Assembly: GCA_021018815.1 (NCBI GenBank)
Contig: JAITYX010000030.1
Span: 3,425,001-3,489,000, forward strand
Direction of reading: 5' to 3'
Length of the DNA stretch: 64,000 nucleotides
Origin: Talinum fruticosum
Taxonomy: Eukaryota; Streptophyta; Magnoliopsida; Caryophyllales; Talinaceae
Shown here: positions 49,901 to 61,600 of the stretch, one piece after another
Layout: every line of letters starts with the position of its first letter
Numbering within the stretch: position 1 is the stretch's first letter
Position numbers and translations under genes: made by a program
The notes under the pieces: model-generated
Told to the model about the DNA's origin: nothing
Database searches by the model: none
What the model saw: the letters and a program-made list of their open reading frames with translations, nothing else

Positions 49901-50005
49901 CCTCCCTCTCTCTCTCTATCTCTGTCTCTCTCTGTTTCCGCCATTTAAGCTCTCGAAGAGGATCGAAATCAATGATGTTGTGGTTTCAAAATCCATACAG
50001 CAACG

Positions 50006-50062
50006 AGGAGGAAGAGGAAGAGGAAGAGGAAGAGGAAGAGGAAGAAGAAGGATAAGGAGAAG
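50006..50062. repeat. GAAGAG purine tract before a start codon
   Basis: An almost pure purine run of GAGGAA/GAAGAG hexamers fills the leader up to the ATG at 50063. The Arg/Gly-rich frame across it belongs to the repeat. Confidence 0.85.
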
Positions 50063-51312
50063 ATGCAGCGATCATCGAGCATGACGAGAGTCGCTGACGA
50101 CTATTACAGAAACTTGTTGTCCTCTTCTTCTCCGCCCAAAGTGGCCGACGCCGCCGCCGATATCAATCTTCCCATGTACAGCTCCACCTCCCACGCCGGT
50201 AAGAAGGAGAAATACCGCCTAAGATCCGCCGAAAATGCCGTTCATCTCATCCCCCTCGTTCTCCTTCTCTGCGCCATCATCCTCTGGTTCTTCTCCTCCA
50301 ATCCTGGTTAGTAACTCGCACATTCATTTTCAAAGTGTTTGATTTTCTGAGTTTTTATTCCTTTCCCCTTCCCTTCATTTTTGGGATTAATTTTCGGTAT
50401 TGAATATAACAGAAGAGGTTGCCTTTCATTTTTTTTTTTTTCTGATTATTCTCCTGCAATCCTGGTTAGTTAGTGACAAAATTTTCGAACTTTTCATCGA
50501 TTTTTCCTTGGGTTTTCCTCTCTTTCCCTTCATGTTTGGATTAGTTTCGTCCGAACATGGGGATTTTGTTGAGTATATGAATGGGAGTACCAATTACGTG
50601 CAAGATGATTATGTGTTTGCCTCCATATGATGCATTCCAGACGAGCTGTATAAACCAGTGTTGTTAACTGATCTTCATGTGTCGTTTGTCATTTTTCCTG
50701 CAAAGATTATGCCTGCAACCCTGATTTGTGAAGCATCAGGGATTTCTGATCTCAGTTATGATTTTAGCACGGCTGGATCAAGTTGAGGGTTAATCTGGCA
50801 TGGTTTTCTTGTTTTCTTCAGCTCTGCCCATGATATTTTTGTGTCTCATCAGAGATTCATTAGGGGCAGATGATTTCATGTTTCGGTGCCAAATTGCATC
50901 TTCCTTGTGAATCTTGGTTTCTTCTTATCGTGGTAATGTATAATCTTCATGTGTTTTGCATTCTGCTTATCTTTTTCAGCTGTAATGTATCAAGTATCAA
51001 TGTATTTGTTCAACTTTTGTCCATTTATTTTGAAATGGTTCTCCTCAACCAGCTAGTAGTGAACATTTTCTCGTTTTAGAAATGGTAGACAGACAATGAA
51101 CATACCCCTTTTTTGTTTGAATGTTGCAGTTGATGTTGTGAATAAAAAACCTGGTTCGGTTATTGCAAAAGTTGAAGGATTGAAGGTTGCCGGAGGCACT
51201 CGACATTGATGGCACCCAATTGATGCCACATTTGGAGCTAGAAGATGCTGACCTGTTGCATCACCATATCCATCATCGCCATCAAGCATTCAAAAGGAAG
51301 CCCTCCGTATGA
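50063..51312 (+). CDS. small single-pass membrane protein, conserved in plants (frame break)
   Basis: Function unknown. Exons 50063-50306 and 51130-51312 (donor GGTTAGT after TCCAATCCT, acceptor ATGTTGCAG). The N-terminal part is Ser-rich (RVADDYYRNLLSSSS, then INLPMYS). A Lys/Arg-rich segment (KKEKYRLRSAENA) precedes one strong membrane segment, VHLIPLVLLLCAIILWFF, near residues 60-78, suggesting an N-terminus on the cytosolic side. After the intron comes VDVVNKKPGSVIAKVEGLKV. As given, the frame stops at 51207-51209 (GGTRH). If one G of 51192-51193 is extra, the frame runs on as ALDIDGTQLMPHLELEDAD and ends in a His-rich tail, HHHIHHRHQAFKRKPSV, for 141 residues. I favour the longer form because a DGTQ segment is, from memory, found in plant relatives. 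The short form cannot be excluded. Confidence 0.75.
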
Positions 51313-52058
51313 ACTTCAAATGTCGGTGTGGAAGAGGAACAGCTCAATCTCCCTCCATGAAAGCGCCCTTGTTTGGACTATAATATTGATCAAGGTACTA
51401 GTTTCTTTCATTTCAGTTGATGAACAATAGAATATAGAATCTACCACTGATGTTAACCAATCGAGGAATGTCTTTGACTGTCAGGAACTTTTGCTCAGAT
51501 CATATAGCTAGTAAAGTTGCTGTTGTTGGAAGAATAACCTTACACTAATGTAGCAAAGCCAGGGTTGATTCAATCACCATTGTGTAGTTACATTCTTTTT
51601 CTTTTTCTCTCTTTTGGGTTAATTTTACTGTCTCTATAATTTTCCACCCAAAAAGCTAGAGAACTAGTTGTAAACAGATTATTCTGGAGTTTGTTGGGCA
51701 AAAAGAATTGATACTTGACATAGTAAATTAATTGTTTCAATAAGTCAAATGAGTAATCTGCTTGTTTAGTATATTGTTGTTTCTAATTAACCCCCCTCCC
51801 CCCAAAAAAAAAAAACTATGGGAATACATATAACTTGATATTGATATAAGTTAAGCTAACCGAACAATTTTTAAGAAAAATTTCATTTAATTAGCAAATG
51901 GAATTGGTTAATGGCCCATATCTAATACAATCACCTAGAAATATAACAGCTTATTCAACAACCAAAAAAAAAAGGGCTAAACATGGCCTTCTGTATTTTG
52001 TCTTTGGTAAGGTTAGTACCAGATATCTGTAATTTTCTCTAGTTACACCCTTGTCTCT

Positions 52059-54791
52059 CTAGAGAGGTTCATCAGTGAAATTAGTATGCCTCAACATTTT
52101 CCCTGGATTGGCTAGCTTGGGTACTATGTAGCCGTCTCTTATGTAGCAAACCACTGGGTTATTTGACTGTAAAATTTTCCCCGCGAGGTTGGCCTTGATG
52201 GTCATGGGGAATACACGAGCCCATCTCTCATCTCCATATGATCGCAGGGCATCTTCAATGGATTCTTGTTCGGATTTCATTGCCTTGCTGATCTTCTTCG
52301 CTAAGACAACTGCATCTTCTAAGGCACAACATCCTCCTTGGCCAAGGTTGGGGGTCATCGGGTGCCAAGCGTCACCAGCTAGCACAACCCCGCCTTTGTA
52401 GACTGGAGGGGTGATGACTGGCCATAGCCAACGGTCCTCTAATGTAGCCTCGCTGATTGTGTGTTCCAGAGAAAGATCTACGAGTTCCAGCATCTCGGAA
52501 GGCCAGTTTCTCAGTAGGTCAAGTGCTTGTCTCTTGAGCACCAATTGGTCAGTCACTTTAGGACCTGATACATGAACAACATCCTCGTTACTGAATTTTC
52601 ACCTGAGTTTTTCTTCAAACTACATGGATGTGGTAAACAGATCATTCGAGCTGGATTAATGTGAAGTATCAGGTTTAGGTCAAATAATTTCCGATATCAG
52701 TCTTATTTGGAAACGTTGTCAGGTTTTCCTATAACATTTTAGATTGCGCTGTTCCAAAGTCAAAGTGGTTTATTTCTGGCCTGAGTCGGGATTGCTTCTA
52801 GGAAGCTATGTGTAAATGAGCAAGGGATTAGCAGCAGAGACCTGGGCAGGGGTTGTTGTAGGTGAAGAACCAATAGACTTTGGTTGCAGAAACCGGCATG
52901 AACCCTCCTCTCATTCCTCTTGTGTAAAACTGAACCAGTCTTGGCTGGTGAGGGTGCCCATTGGGAAACGATGCGAGCCCCGGAAACAACAGTGTCCAGA
53001 GTACTTTGTCTTTGGAAAACCCATCCATCTTGCAATGGGAGACGAGATTCCATCACAGCCTACTACAATCTACACAAAAAGATGTCAGAAATCAGCAATC
53101 ATTTACTGCTAGATTTGCAAATGGCAAAGTACTCCTATCTAAGGCTATCTCCAATGGAGTTGCTCCCATGTGGAGGAAAGAGAAAGAAAAAAAAAAAAAA
53201 GGGAGTTGGGGTTTATGTGGAGCAACTCAAAGAGAGGGAAAAAGGAGGGGAGAGAAGAAAAAGGGAGAGAGAGGAACAATGATACGTGCGATCTATTTAT
53301 AATATAAATTATTATGGAGCAATTCTCATGAGTTACTATTATTGGAAATATGTAATAAAAGGAGCAACTCCCTTATCTATGTGGCACTTGGAACAACTCA
53401 ATGGGAGTTCTTACTATTGTAGATAACCTAAACACTCAACTCGAATTACCCAAAAGTTAGACCCCACATAGCACAATTTGACTTTGACCCGAACTTTTAG
53501 TCCCCACCTAAGTCAGACAAACGCTATTCACCAATATCGAGGAGATTCAACTTGACATAAGTACAAAATGATCCGATCCGAACTAGAGTTGAAATTGGAC
53601 AATCTCAATTTGACCCACGCCTTTGACCCTAGCGGAATGAACCACACCCGAATGATTTGTTTGTCGGGCCTATGATAAGATAGAGAATACCGAGATTAAG
53701 ATGAAAACCTTGGATGATAAATGAGACCCATTGGTAAGGTGTAGCTTAGTTTGGCCTGTTCCACTGTCTTGTTCAATCTTGGCAAGCTTTGAAGAGAATT
53801 GGACAGTGTTTGGGGGCAGATGATCAGCAAGTGTTTCCAGAAGAATCCTCCTCTCAACTCCTCGTAACTCTTGGCTGTTACATTAATTGCATCTTAATTT
53901 TTCAAAGTAAGAAAAATTAACTAAGCAACAAATTAATTATTAACAGATTAACTTAATTAAGTACCTGGGATCTCCACCTTTGAAACTGAGAGATTGAAGC
54001 TCCTTCCCTTCCAATGATTTTATAGTCGTCCTGTGCAGCCGCTATGTTCAGAGATTTAATCGTGGACCAACAATTATATCGACAGCATCCAATGTGAATC
54101 ATGTCGTTTTTGCAGAAATTTCGAAAACTAATTGAAACTTTTTAATTAGACTTATCGATATAAAAAACCCGACAACTACCATGCTTATCACTGATGTTGG
54201 TTAATTCAACTGGTAAAGTTTTCAACCATTCATGTGAGGTTCATGCCTCGGACCACGAAAAAAAAAAAAAAGAGAAAAAAGCGGGCAATACTTACCCTTG
54301 CATTTCAAGGAATTGTTTCCGAAGCTCATTTCCAACACCAAGCATATCCAACACTCTCCACCCATTCTTGAACAATGAGATTGAAGCTCCCTCAACTCTT
54401 AATGAATCTGATTGCTCCAACACCAAGGATCGAACTCCCACCCTTCACATATCATCCAAAGTAAATAAATAAAATCACTCATCAACTCAAGCAAAAAAAC
54501 TCATAAATTAAAAATAAAAATAAAAACCAAGAAAAAAATGAAGCCATAAACTCCATTAAAATTAATCAGTAAGCACCTATGAAGTGCAAGAGCAGTGGCA
54601 AGGCCGGCGATTCCGCCACCAACGATAACTATTTCTTCTTTCCGGCCACCACCGGAACTTTGCTCCGACGACGTAGAGATAGTTCTTAGTGCTCCATGAG
54701 GGCAACTTCTTAGTATTTGGAGAGGGGATGATGATGATGAAGTTAAAAAGTAACTGTTAGAGAGACGAGATGGTAAGATTTTTTGCAGCAT
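52059..54791 (-). CDS. MO1: FAD-dependent monooxygenase, MO1/CTF2 type (frameshifted)
   Basis: Single-component flavin monooxygenase of the plant MO1/zeaxanthin epoxidase-like group; the substrate is not known. Exons in order: 54577-54791, 54296-54442, 53965-54030, 53709-53874, 52842-53069, 52059-52564. Corrected length is about 442 residues. The first ~50 are Ser/Arg-rich and look like an organelle-targeting peptide. Then the FAD GxGxxG fold IVIVGGGIAGLATALALHR, VRSLVLEQSDSLR (with the ribose-binding Glu), the DG motif VVGCDGISSPIARWMG, and the GD motif VVLAGDAWHPMTPNLGQGG near the C-terminus. The plus-strand C4 run at 52978-52981 (G4 in the gene) lacks one base: the frame changes within CCFRG and continues as LASFPNGHPHQPRL. 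All splice phases agree once it is restored. The gene points away from the BAHD-like gene and towards the membrane protein gene. Confidence 0.88.
53140..53430. mobile_element. MITE in intron 4 of the monooxygenase gene
   Basis: Left end AGGCTATCTCCAATGG; right end, reverse complemented, GGTTATCTACAATAG. A CTA triplet abuts both ends as a possible 3-bp target duplication, as in PIF/Harbinger MITEs. The sub-terminal parts share GAGCAACTC/GAACAACTC motifs. About 290 bp, no coding capacity. Confidence 0.6.
54194..54255 (+). repeat. tRNA-like (SINE-type) fragment
   Basis: GTTGGTTAATTCAACTGGT resembles a tRNA A box, and GAGGTTCATGCCTCGG a weak B box, 40 bp apart. A related segment is at 58191-58264. 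It lies in intron 2 of the monooxygenase gene on the opposite strand. Confidence 0.35.
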
Positions 54792-54893
54792 TTTTGTGTT
54801 TGTTTTTTTTTTTAAGTGTTGATCATGAAAAAGGAAGAGAGAAAATATAGGGTTGATGGATTTTCGTGGAATACAATGTTAATTCTGGGAGAG

Positions 54894-54901
54894 TTTAAAT
54901 A
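54894..54901 (-). promoter_or_regulatory. possible TATA box of the monooxygenase gene
   Basis: On the minus strand this reads TATTTAAA, about 103 bp before the ATG. Position and sequence fit, but there is no other support. Confidence 0.4.
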
Positions 54902-55990
54902 CTGAGTGAAATATGAAAGAAAGGTCAAAATTTGAACAAGTAATTTTATTTTATTTTTTTAAAAAAGTAAATATGTAATTTTATTTCTCTTCTGATTAAT
55001 TACTCTTGTACGTGGTTCCGTGCAATTTCCATGAAAATTATTAGCCGCCGTATTGAAAATTATTAGGCGGCTTGAAATTTCTAATACCAGTCAACGTCTT
55101 CTTGTTGCATAAATTAGTGGACGAGTTTTATTTTGTAGTAGTTGATAATATTAATTTCTTCTGTCGTAGAAAAATGTCATTTTTTATTTACTTTAGAAAA
55201 TAAAGGTCACTAAGTTATAAAATTGTCTACTTAAGTTATGTGTTAGGAATAGGAGCTAATATGCGGAAGCAAAACCCGATCGTTTAACAACAAATCAATA
55301 TAAATAGAGTATATATTAACTTGTATTAATATAAAAGGTAGGGTTTTGTGATCACATATCACTTTAAATTTAAATTAATGATATATAATAAGGTTCAATT
55401 TTGATATCTCTTCATTAATAAAAATCGAATTATCACCTGTCATTAGAGAACCGAACTTTGCTTAAACAAACTTTCTCTATTTATAGGGTTTAAATCTAAA
55501 TTTTTATGTAAGTGAAATAAGTGACATTGACATACCAATCTATGCTAAAAAAACTCATTGTGATGTCATTCATGATTCACAAATGAAATTATCACTTGAG
55601 TTCATTGTTTCTTTGAAATTAACGCATATATGGTCAAATTAAGAAGTTATTGAATTTGCCCAAATTTATTTAGGGTAGATTGGGCTTGAATTGTGTGGCC
55701 CATTTCATCACTTGAGCACATCAATTGGTGCAACCACTTTTACCCTTTTAAGAAAAAACCTTTGCCCAATAATATTTCTCCTCACAAATTTTGGTCCTCA
55801 AATAGGAAAGAAAACTTGCATGGTGCAAAAAAAAAACTCAAATTTGGTTAATCTAATCTTTAGATTACTTGGCTTCTTCTTCTTCTAATTTGCTAGAAAT
55901 TTCCTAATCCTTAGAAATTTGCCACCTTGTCATTAATTAGGTATATCAACACATGTACTCACCCATCTTAAGTGTGCTTGAGAACCTCCC
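54902..55990. other. divergent intergenic region
   Basis: Spacer of about 1.1 kb between the monooxygenase gene and the BAHD-like gene, which are transcribed away from each other. AT-rich; no gene or recognisable repeat with clean ends. Confidence 0.6.
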
Positions 55991-55998
55991 TATATATA
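55991..55998 (+). promoter_or_regulatory. TATA box of the BAHD-like gene
   Basis: TATATATA after CCTCCC, 75 bp before the ATG at 56073. This gives a leader of about 45-50 bp. Confidence 0.55.
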
Positions 55999-56072
55999 CG
56001 TATGCCTAGACTTGAAAAATTATGCCGCCAAAGTGACTAACTCAATAGAAGTCTCCTTAGGTGTCAATAAAC

Positions 56073-57548
56073 ATGGGTGAGTCGTTTATGCCGGAATTAA
56101 TCTTGGAAGGTATTAACACAACCGTTCGAGTAAGGTGGCTCGATCCTCGATTTTCATACAAAGTGTCGATTTCTAAGGGGGCATTTGACACCAATCATGG
56201 TGTTTTACAGACAAGAATGCATATGGTTCTTTGTTATAAGAAACAAAGTGAGAATGGCGATTCCGGATGGCACATAGGGGGATGGATCAAGGAAACCCTA
56301 GGGAAAGTGTTGGTGGAGGAGCCGATACTTGCTGGAAGATCGGCAAGGTCTGAAGATGGAGGTCTAAAAATCGTGTCGAATGATAGTGGTGTTAGGGTTA
56401 TTGAAGCAAAAATACCACTGAGTTTGGAAGAGTTTCTTGAGTCCAAAGAGAATGATCAACTTAAGATTGAGCTTGTGAGTTGGAGTGATGTTGATGAGAG
56501 CAATCCTCAATTCTCTCCTCTCTTTTTATCCAGGTAATAACTTTTCATCTGTTTTTTCATTAGATATTTTTATCAATATGCTAATTTATAATATTATTTA
56601 AAAATAGATATTATGTTCATATGCTCTTATCTATATAATTAAAAAAAAAAGTACTTAGTTTCTTTTAAAACGACTATAAATTTCGTTCGAGTATTTCTAT
56701 CTATATCTCTTAAACCTTCAAAAACTATTGCTGTCACCGGAAATATTCTTTTTGTATTTTGTCATGCATTATTAGTTGATTTTACGTACTATATTTATTC
56801 CATGCACATAAGTATGAAAAAATGATTATTGTAACAATTTTTTTAGTTTTCTGTTTAATTGACCCCATGTCCCTTTTTTGGATTCATATATGTATTGATA
56901 TAGGTGACCAACTTCCAATGTGGGGGATTCTCTGTAGGGATAAGCTATAGCCTTCTCTTGGCTGACCCTCTCCTCATGGTTAAGTTCCTCAATAGATGGG
57001 CAGAAATCCACATAAGCATGGCCTACGAAGGTGAAATTCCCAAAACACCCTTGTTCTATGCCCCTAATTTCGCCAAGCGAGTCGGGTGCCCCCATCAGCG
57101 GCCACCACCACGACCGCCACCGCCTCGAAAACTGCCATTTTCAACATCTCCATTGACGAGAAGTTACACTCAGGGAATGAAATTTACAAGCATATTGTAT
57201 CACTTTGCATTGAGGAGGCAGAGCGCAAGTTTGGTCTCAAAATGGGCACAAACTTTGCTTTAATTACAAAAAGAGCCCAATGGGGATAACAAAGTTGAAA
57301 AGGCTTCAAAACAAGGTAGTTTTGGTTTTGGATCATCAAAAAGCTTGAATTATGAGATTAATTCTTCAAGCTGGGAAGATTTGGGAACTGATAAGATTGC
57401 TTTTAGAAGGGGTAATTTGCCACTTGATGTTTCTCATTGGGTTGATTGTAATGACCTTGAAGGAGTGGTTCTCGTCGTAATTTCATCCCCGTGGGAGGGC
57501 AAATATGGCATGATGGTTTATATCACATTTTCGAGAACAATCTTATAA
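56073..57548 (+). CDS. BAHD-family acyltransferase-like protein without the catalytic His (three frame breaks)
   Basis: BAHD enzymes transfer acyl groups from acyl-CoA to alcohols or amines in the cytosol. Exons 56073-56533 and 56904-57548; corrected length about 368 residues, shorter than the usual 430-450. The intron falls just before VTNFQCGGFSVG, the standard BAHD position. The HXXXD site reads LLLAD, so the His is replaced while the Asp remains. No DFGWG is seen; the C-terminal part has GNLPLDVSHWVDC and GVVLVVISSP, matching the end of BAHD proteins. Frame breaks: one C missing at 56530-56531 (with it the exon ends in Gln before Val-Thr, as in the family), one C missing at 57089-57093, and one A extra at 57268-57272. 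It could be a non-catalytic family member, as shown for CER2-type proteins, or a decaying gene. Three breaks make decay more plausible here than in its neighbours. Confidence 0.75.
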
Positions 57549-58602
57549 TATGATTCAGGTAAAGTTATGTTCGTATTAATCTTTCTAAATTTTATCTCGG
57601 TAATATCAGGATCCAAAACAAATGTAACAATTATTATTGTCTTGGTTTATGTCAATTTGGTACTTAGGGCAAATATTATGTAAATTGATGTATGCATTCA
57701 CTTTATGAGACAAATAGCTTAAATCAAATTAAATTTGGGTTAACTGAGTGTTTTCTTCCATGTTTTCTCTCAGTATACTTTGGTATCTTTTGTTTAATTT
57801 GGGTGTAGTCGTATTGTCATACCATATTCTTAGGAGAAATTATGATTATTATTATTATTATTGTCCTTGGAGGAAACTTAGAGGCAGAATAATTGGTTTT
57901 CACAAAAAGGTTACGGAGAGCAGCTAAACGATACTTATCAATGATGGATCAGTACACTGACTCTAATATACTAGCCAATATGCGTGGATCGAGTTGGTAA
58001 TATCAGATATTCCCCAGATTCACAGAAGCAGGACCCATGTCTGAGGACCAACACATCAATGATATATGATGGATCGAGCTGATACTGATCCACCGATATC
58101 AGATATTATTCAGCGTCACATATTAGTCGGGACATGCTGCATGAACTACTTTAGCACAGTATATATTAATAACTATGCTATCATACGTAGGTGTCGGTTA
58201 GTTCAACTTAGTTCAACTTATAAAGTTTTTGGAAATAGTTGCCAGAAACATGGGTTCGGATTCCGTCTACATCGACCTTTGCTCCCACATGAACACTCAA
58301 TAAGATCAAGAAATGCATTATGAGGGAGGATGCCTTGAAACCAGATCAATCTGCTTCTCCATAAACCATATCCAACGAGCTTGCTGTTGCAATTGCTAAC
58401 AAATTAGGAATTCTAGGATCACTCTATTCTGTGGTCTAGAAATACAGCAAGTATATGTTACAATAACTCAATATTAACCATGAATCAACAAATTTAAGAT
58501 ATGGGACTGGGAAAAAACGCAAAGAAAAGGAAGGAGAAGATCTTGAAAGGTCAGTCATTATTTTTGGCTGGAATCTAGGAGGGCAGATGGTTATGGACCT
58601 TG
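57549..58602. other. intergenic between convergent genes
   Basis: AT-rich spacer between the ends of the BAHD-like gene and the next gene, with a short (ATT)n run near 57,848 and a tRNA-like SINE fragment. No gene seen. Confidence 0.6.
58191..58275 (+). repeat. tRNA-derived SINE-like fragment
   Basis: GTGTCGGTTAGTTCAACTTA followed by a tandem copy of GTTCAACTTA (A-box region), then GGTTCGGATTCC at 58253-58264, a near-consensus B box. There is no tRNA fold across it, so it is a SINE remnant rather than a tRNA gene. Confidence 0.5.
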
Positions 58603-61600
58603 TCATCTTTTCCTTTGCTTTCTACGACACTCCATACAATCAGCACAGGAGACTGTTTTCCGGTTGAATGACTTGTCTGGAGTTTGCTAGAAGGAATCTT
58701 GAGGTCTTCGATCAGAATCTGACGAAGTTTTTCATTCTCTTCCATAAGCTCTTCTATGACTTGCTGGTGTTTAAGTATCTGATCCCAACGAAGATTCGAC
58801 TTGTTATACACTAAGGTTTTTCTTGCAAAGTAGCATTAATTATGCTGACACTTATTTTCCCCATGAAGTCACATGATGTCTTCCATATTTGCTAACCCCT
58901 CCCCCCTCCCCAACCTCCCAAGCCAATCATTTTCAGATATCAGGTCCAATGGAAAAGGACTCTCTATAGTTCAGGGTAAAGACTACAAGCCTTGATTCAC
59001 AAGATCCTGCCTAAGACAAACACCAAGGCGTTGGTTTGGTTTCATTGGTGTCCTACATTTTGGTTTGGGCCTAAGGTCAGCAAAGTGTGGATCCAACGGA
59101 CGAGTAACCCCCACACTTCTCATGGGGGAGAATATCGACAGATCAAGCTCCTAAATGCTTTATGATCAATAAGTTCCCACGTCTATGCATAAAGACCGCT
59201 GGGATGTACTGAATCCAAACAAGTAAATAATGGAACCTACCATCCGAAGCACTCTGTTCTCAGACTGCAATTGTCCATCCTGCAGGAGTGATGCAACAAC
59301 AGCTGTTTAAAGATGTTGAAAATATTACTGATGTCAAGCATGACTATAACTCCAACAACCAAATGACATAACAGTCCAGTCAAGAGAAACTGACACAATC
59401 ACCGTTATTGAACTAACTATATTCAGAATACAGGGAAATCAGCCTTGGAAAGAAGCGAGCCTTAAGTGGATAATCAGCCCCACAACCGCCAAACAAAAAA
59501 AGGGGAATGAGGAGTACGAGTACACCAAATTTCTCTGCAGTCACATTCTCATCAGTTCAAACTTACACATTCTCTTAATTCTTGAAATTTTCAAAGACCG
59601 AATGAAGCTGCAGGGGGAGAGGGATTTTCCTCATAGTTCAGTATCAAAGAACTGTTATTCCTGTCTCCCTTTCTTCAGCAGTATCACAGAAATAAAGAGC
59701 AAAGTCAATCAGGAAGCTGAATAACGTATATTTTTGCATGTTCAACATACCTTCTCAAGTAGTCCAGTGTCTTCGCCTCTCAAAACTGGGTCCTGTACAA
59801 AGCTGTTGACGATTTTCTCAGTTCGAGTGCCAAAGGACTGCAAAGGTGCACCATCTGATGCAGAGTTTCCAATCCCTGTATTCGCTTTCCTACCTCCAGC
59901 TGAGCCTTCGCTTGTTGTGTCCGGTATTTTCTTCCCAAACTGGGCAATGCTTCCCAAAGGATCTTGGGGGCCCCTCGAATAACACTCATGCCACTTTGCA
60001 TTGATGCAGGGAGGACACCCTGACCAATGGGTAAATTGCCTCCAAATCTCATCATCATTTTGGTCATTGCATCCTATTAATTTCATACATTTGAAATTTT
60101 TTATGAGAAGGGGTCACAGACACAGTTCTAGAGCCATTGAAGAAAAGAACAAATCAAATAACTTGATATTTACCATAATATACAACTGAATCTGATTCAC
60201 CACCCCAGGTTTCAGAGCGAGTCCTAGCAGATAAACATCTTATATCAAGAATAATAGAAACAACAACAATGCAATGCCAACAACAGGACACTAAAAATAT
60301 TTCATCTCTCAATCCCTTTTACACAAAAGCTTCAAAAGGAAAAGAAAAATAGATTACAGCATACAATTTTTTCAGTATCATTGAGGCATATGAGAGGGGA
60401 GCTAGAGGCCATCCAAAAATGCATTAAGCTCCTGTTTTCACATAGGATATCAATTTAAGAGGCTATGTATGACTTGGACAATTGTGTTTCTCAATTATTT
60501 GAGCCGCACAGTATAAATATTTTGGGAAGGAAAAGAAAGTCTAGTTCACAAGAGAGGAGAAACAAAAAAAGGGAGGAAAGAAAGATTTTATAGGGAATGC
60601 TACATACTTTAAGCAAATTATTATGATTAAGCTGTTATTTATTCAGCAAAGCAATTTAGTATGCCTTTCGGCATAACTCCGTAAGTAAAAAATAATAAAT
60701 GAACCAGAAATTTTTTATGGCACAAAAGACATAATTATTGATGTAGGAGTTATTTCCCTGAAGTGGCTCATGGTCATGTTTCTGACAGTATTGGAAGATT
60801 TTTATTCTGTTTTTTATAAGATGCAGCAGTCGACCCTACAAATGTACCTTCTACATTTTTGGCCTTGTAGAGTATCGCAAAAGAATGCCAGATCATAAAG
60901 CAGCAGCAAGATTTCAGAGCATTCTTTTGTCTGCATGTACAGCTAATCACATACCAACTCCAAAACCGTGGCCAAAACCAACTCCACACCCTATTCCTGC
61001 CTCAATGTTCTTTGCTCCTGTCTTCTTTAACTGAAAACAGAAAATCCAACATCAGAGGGGCAAGAAACTACAAGCCATAAAATGTAAGTACCAAGACTGA
61101 TGAATGAAAATGGGACAAAGGAAAAGAAAGGGGATGGCCCTACATACAGTGCTATTCACGTGTCTTGCAATACCAGAGAATGCAGATGTTGCACCACTTG
61201 CTGCACTCATAACTTGGTTCATCACAGGGATAGCACCTGTGAGACATGCTCTACACATTGAGATACTTCAAAGAGGCTCATCTCACAAATCATAAGAACA
61301 AGTTGTAAACAAGTAAATCTAGTCATTTCTAAAAGTTTGAGACTCGCTGATTTAGAACACTGCTTAATCCCAAATTGATCAACCATATATATACACCTAT
61401 GGCAACCAATCAACTGAGGAAGGGCCAGGGGGCAATCATATCTCCCAGATTATGCATGCACAAGATTCACATACATTTTTACACCAAAGTCAAACTTTTC
61501 TACCTTTCTCTTTAATGGGTTTTCCCCCTTCTTAGGAGCCACACCATCATGAAAGCACAAAGCTCCAGTAGAAACTAGAGAGAATGCTATTTGGGCTAGT

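Noticed and set aside
49695..50084. Frame ending in an Arg-Gly repeat, resembling an RGG protein
   Set aside because: The Arg-Gly run comes from the GAAGAG tract in the leader of the membrane protein gene, not from RGG-type coding sequence.
58253..58264. B-box-like GGTTCGGATTCC as a tRNA gene
   Set aside because: The A-box region carries a duplicated block and no acceptor stem pairs across it, so it is better explained as a SINE fragment.
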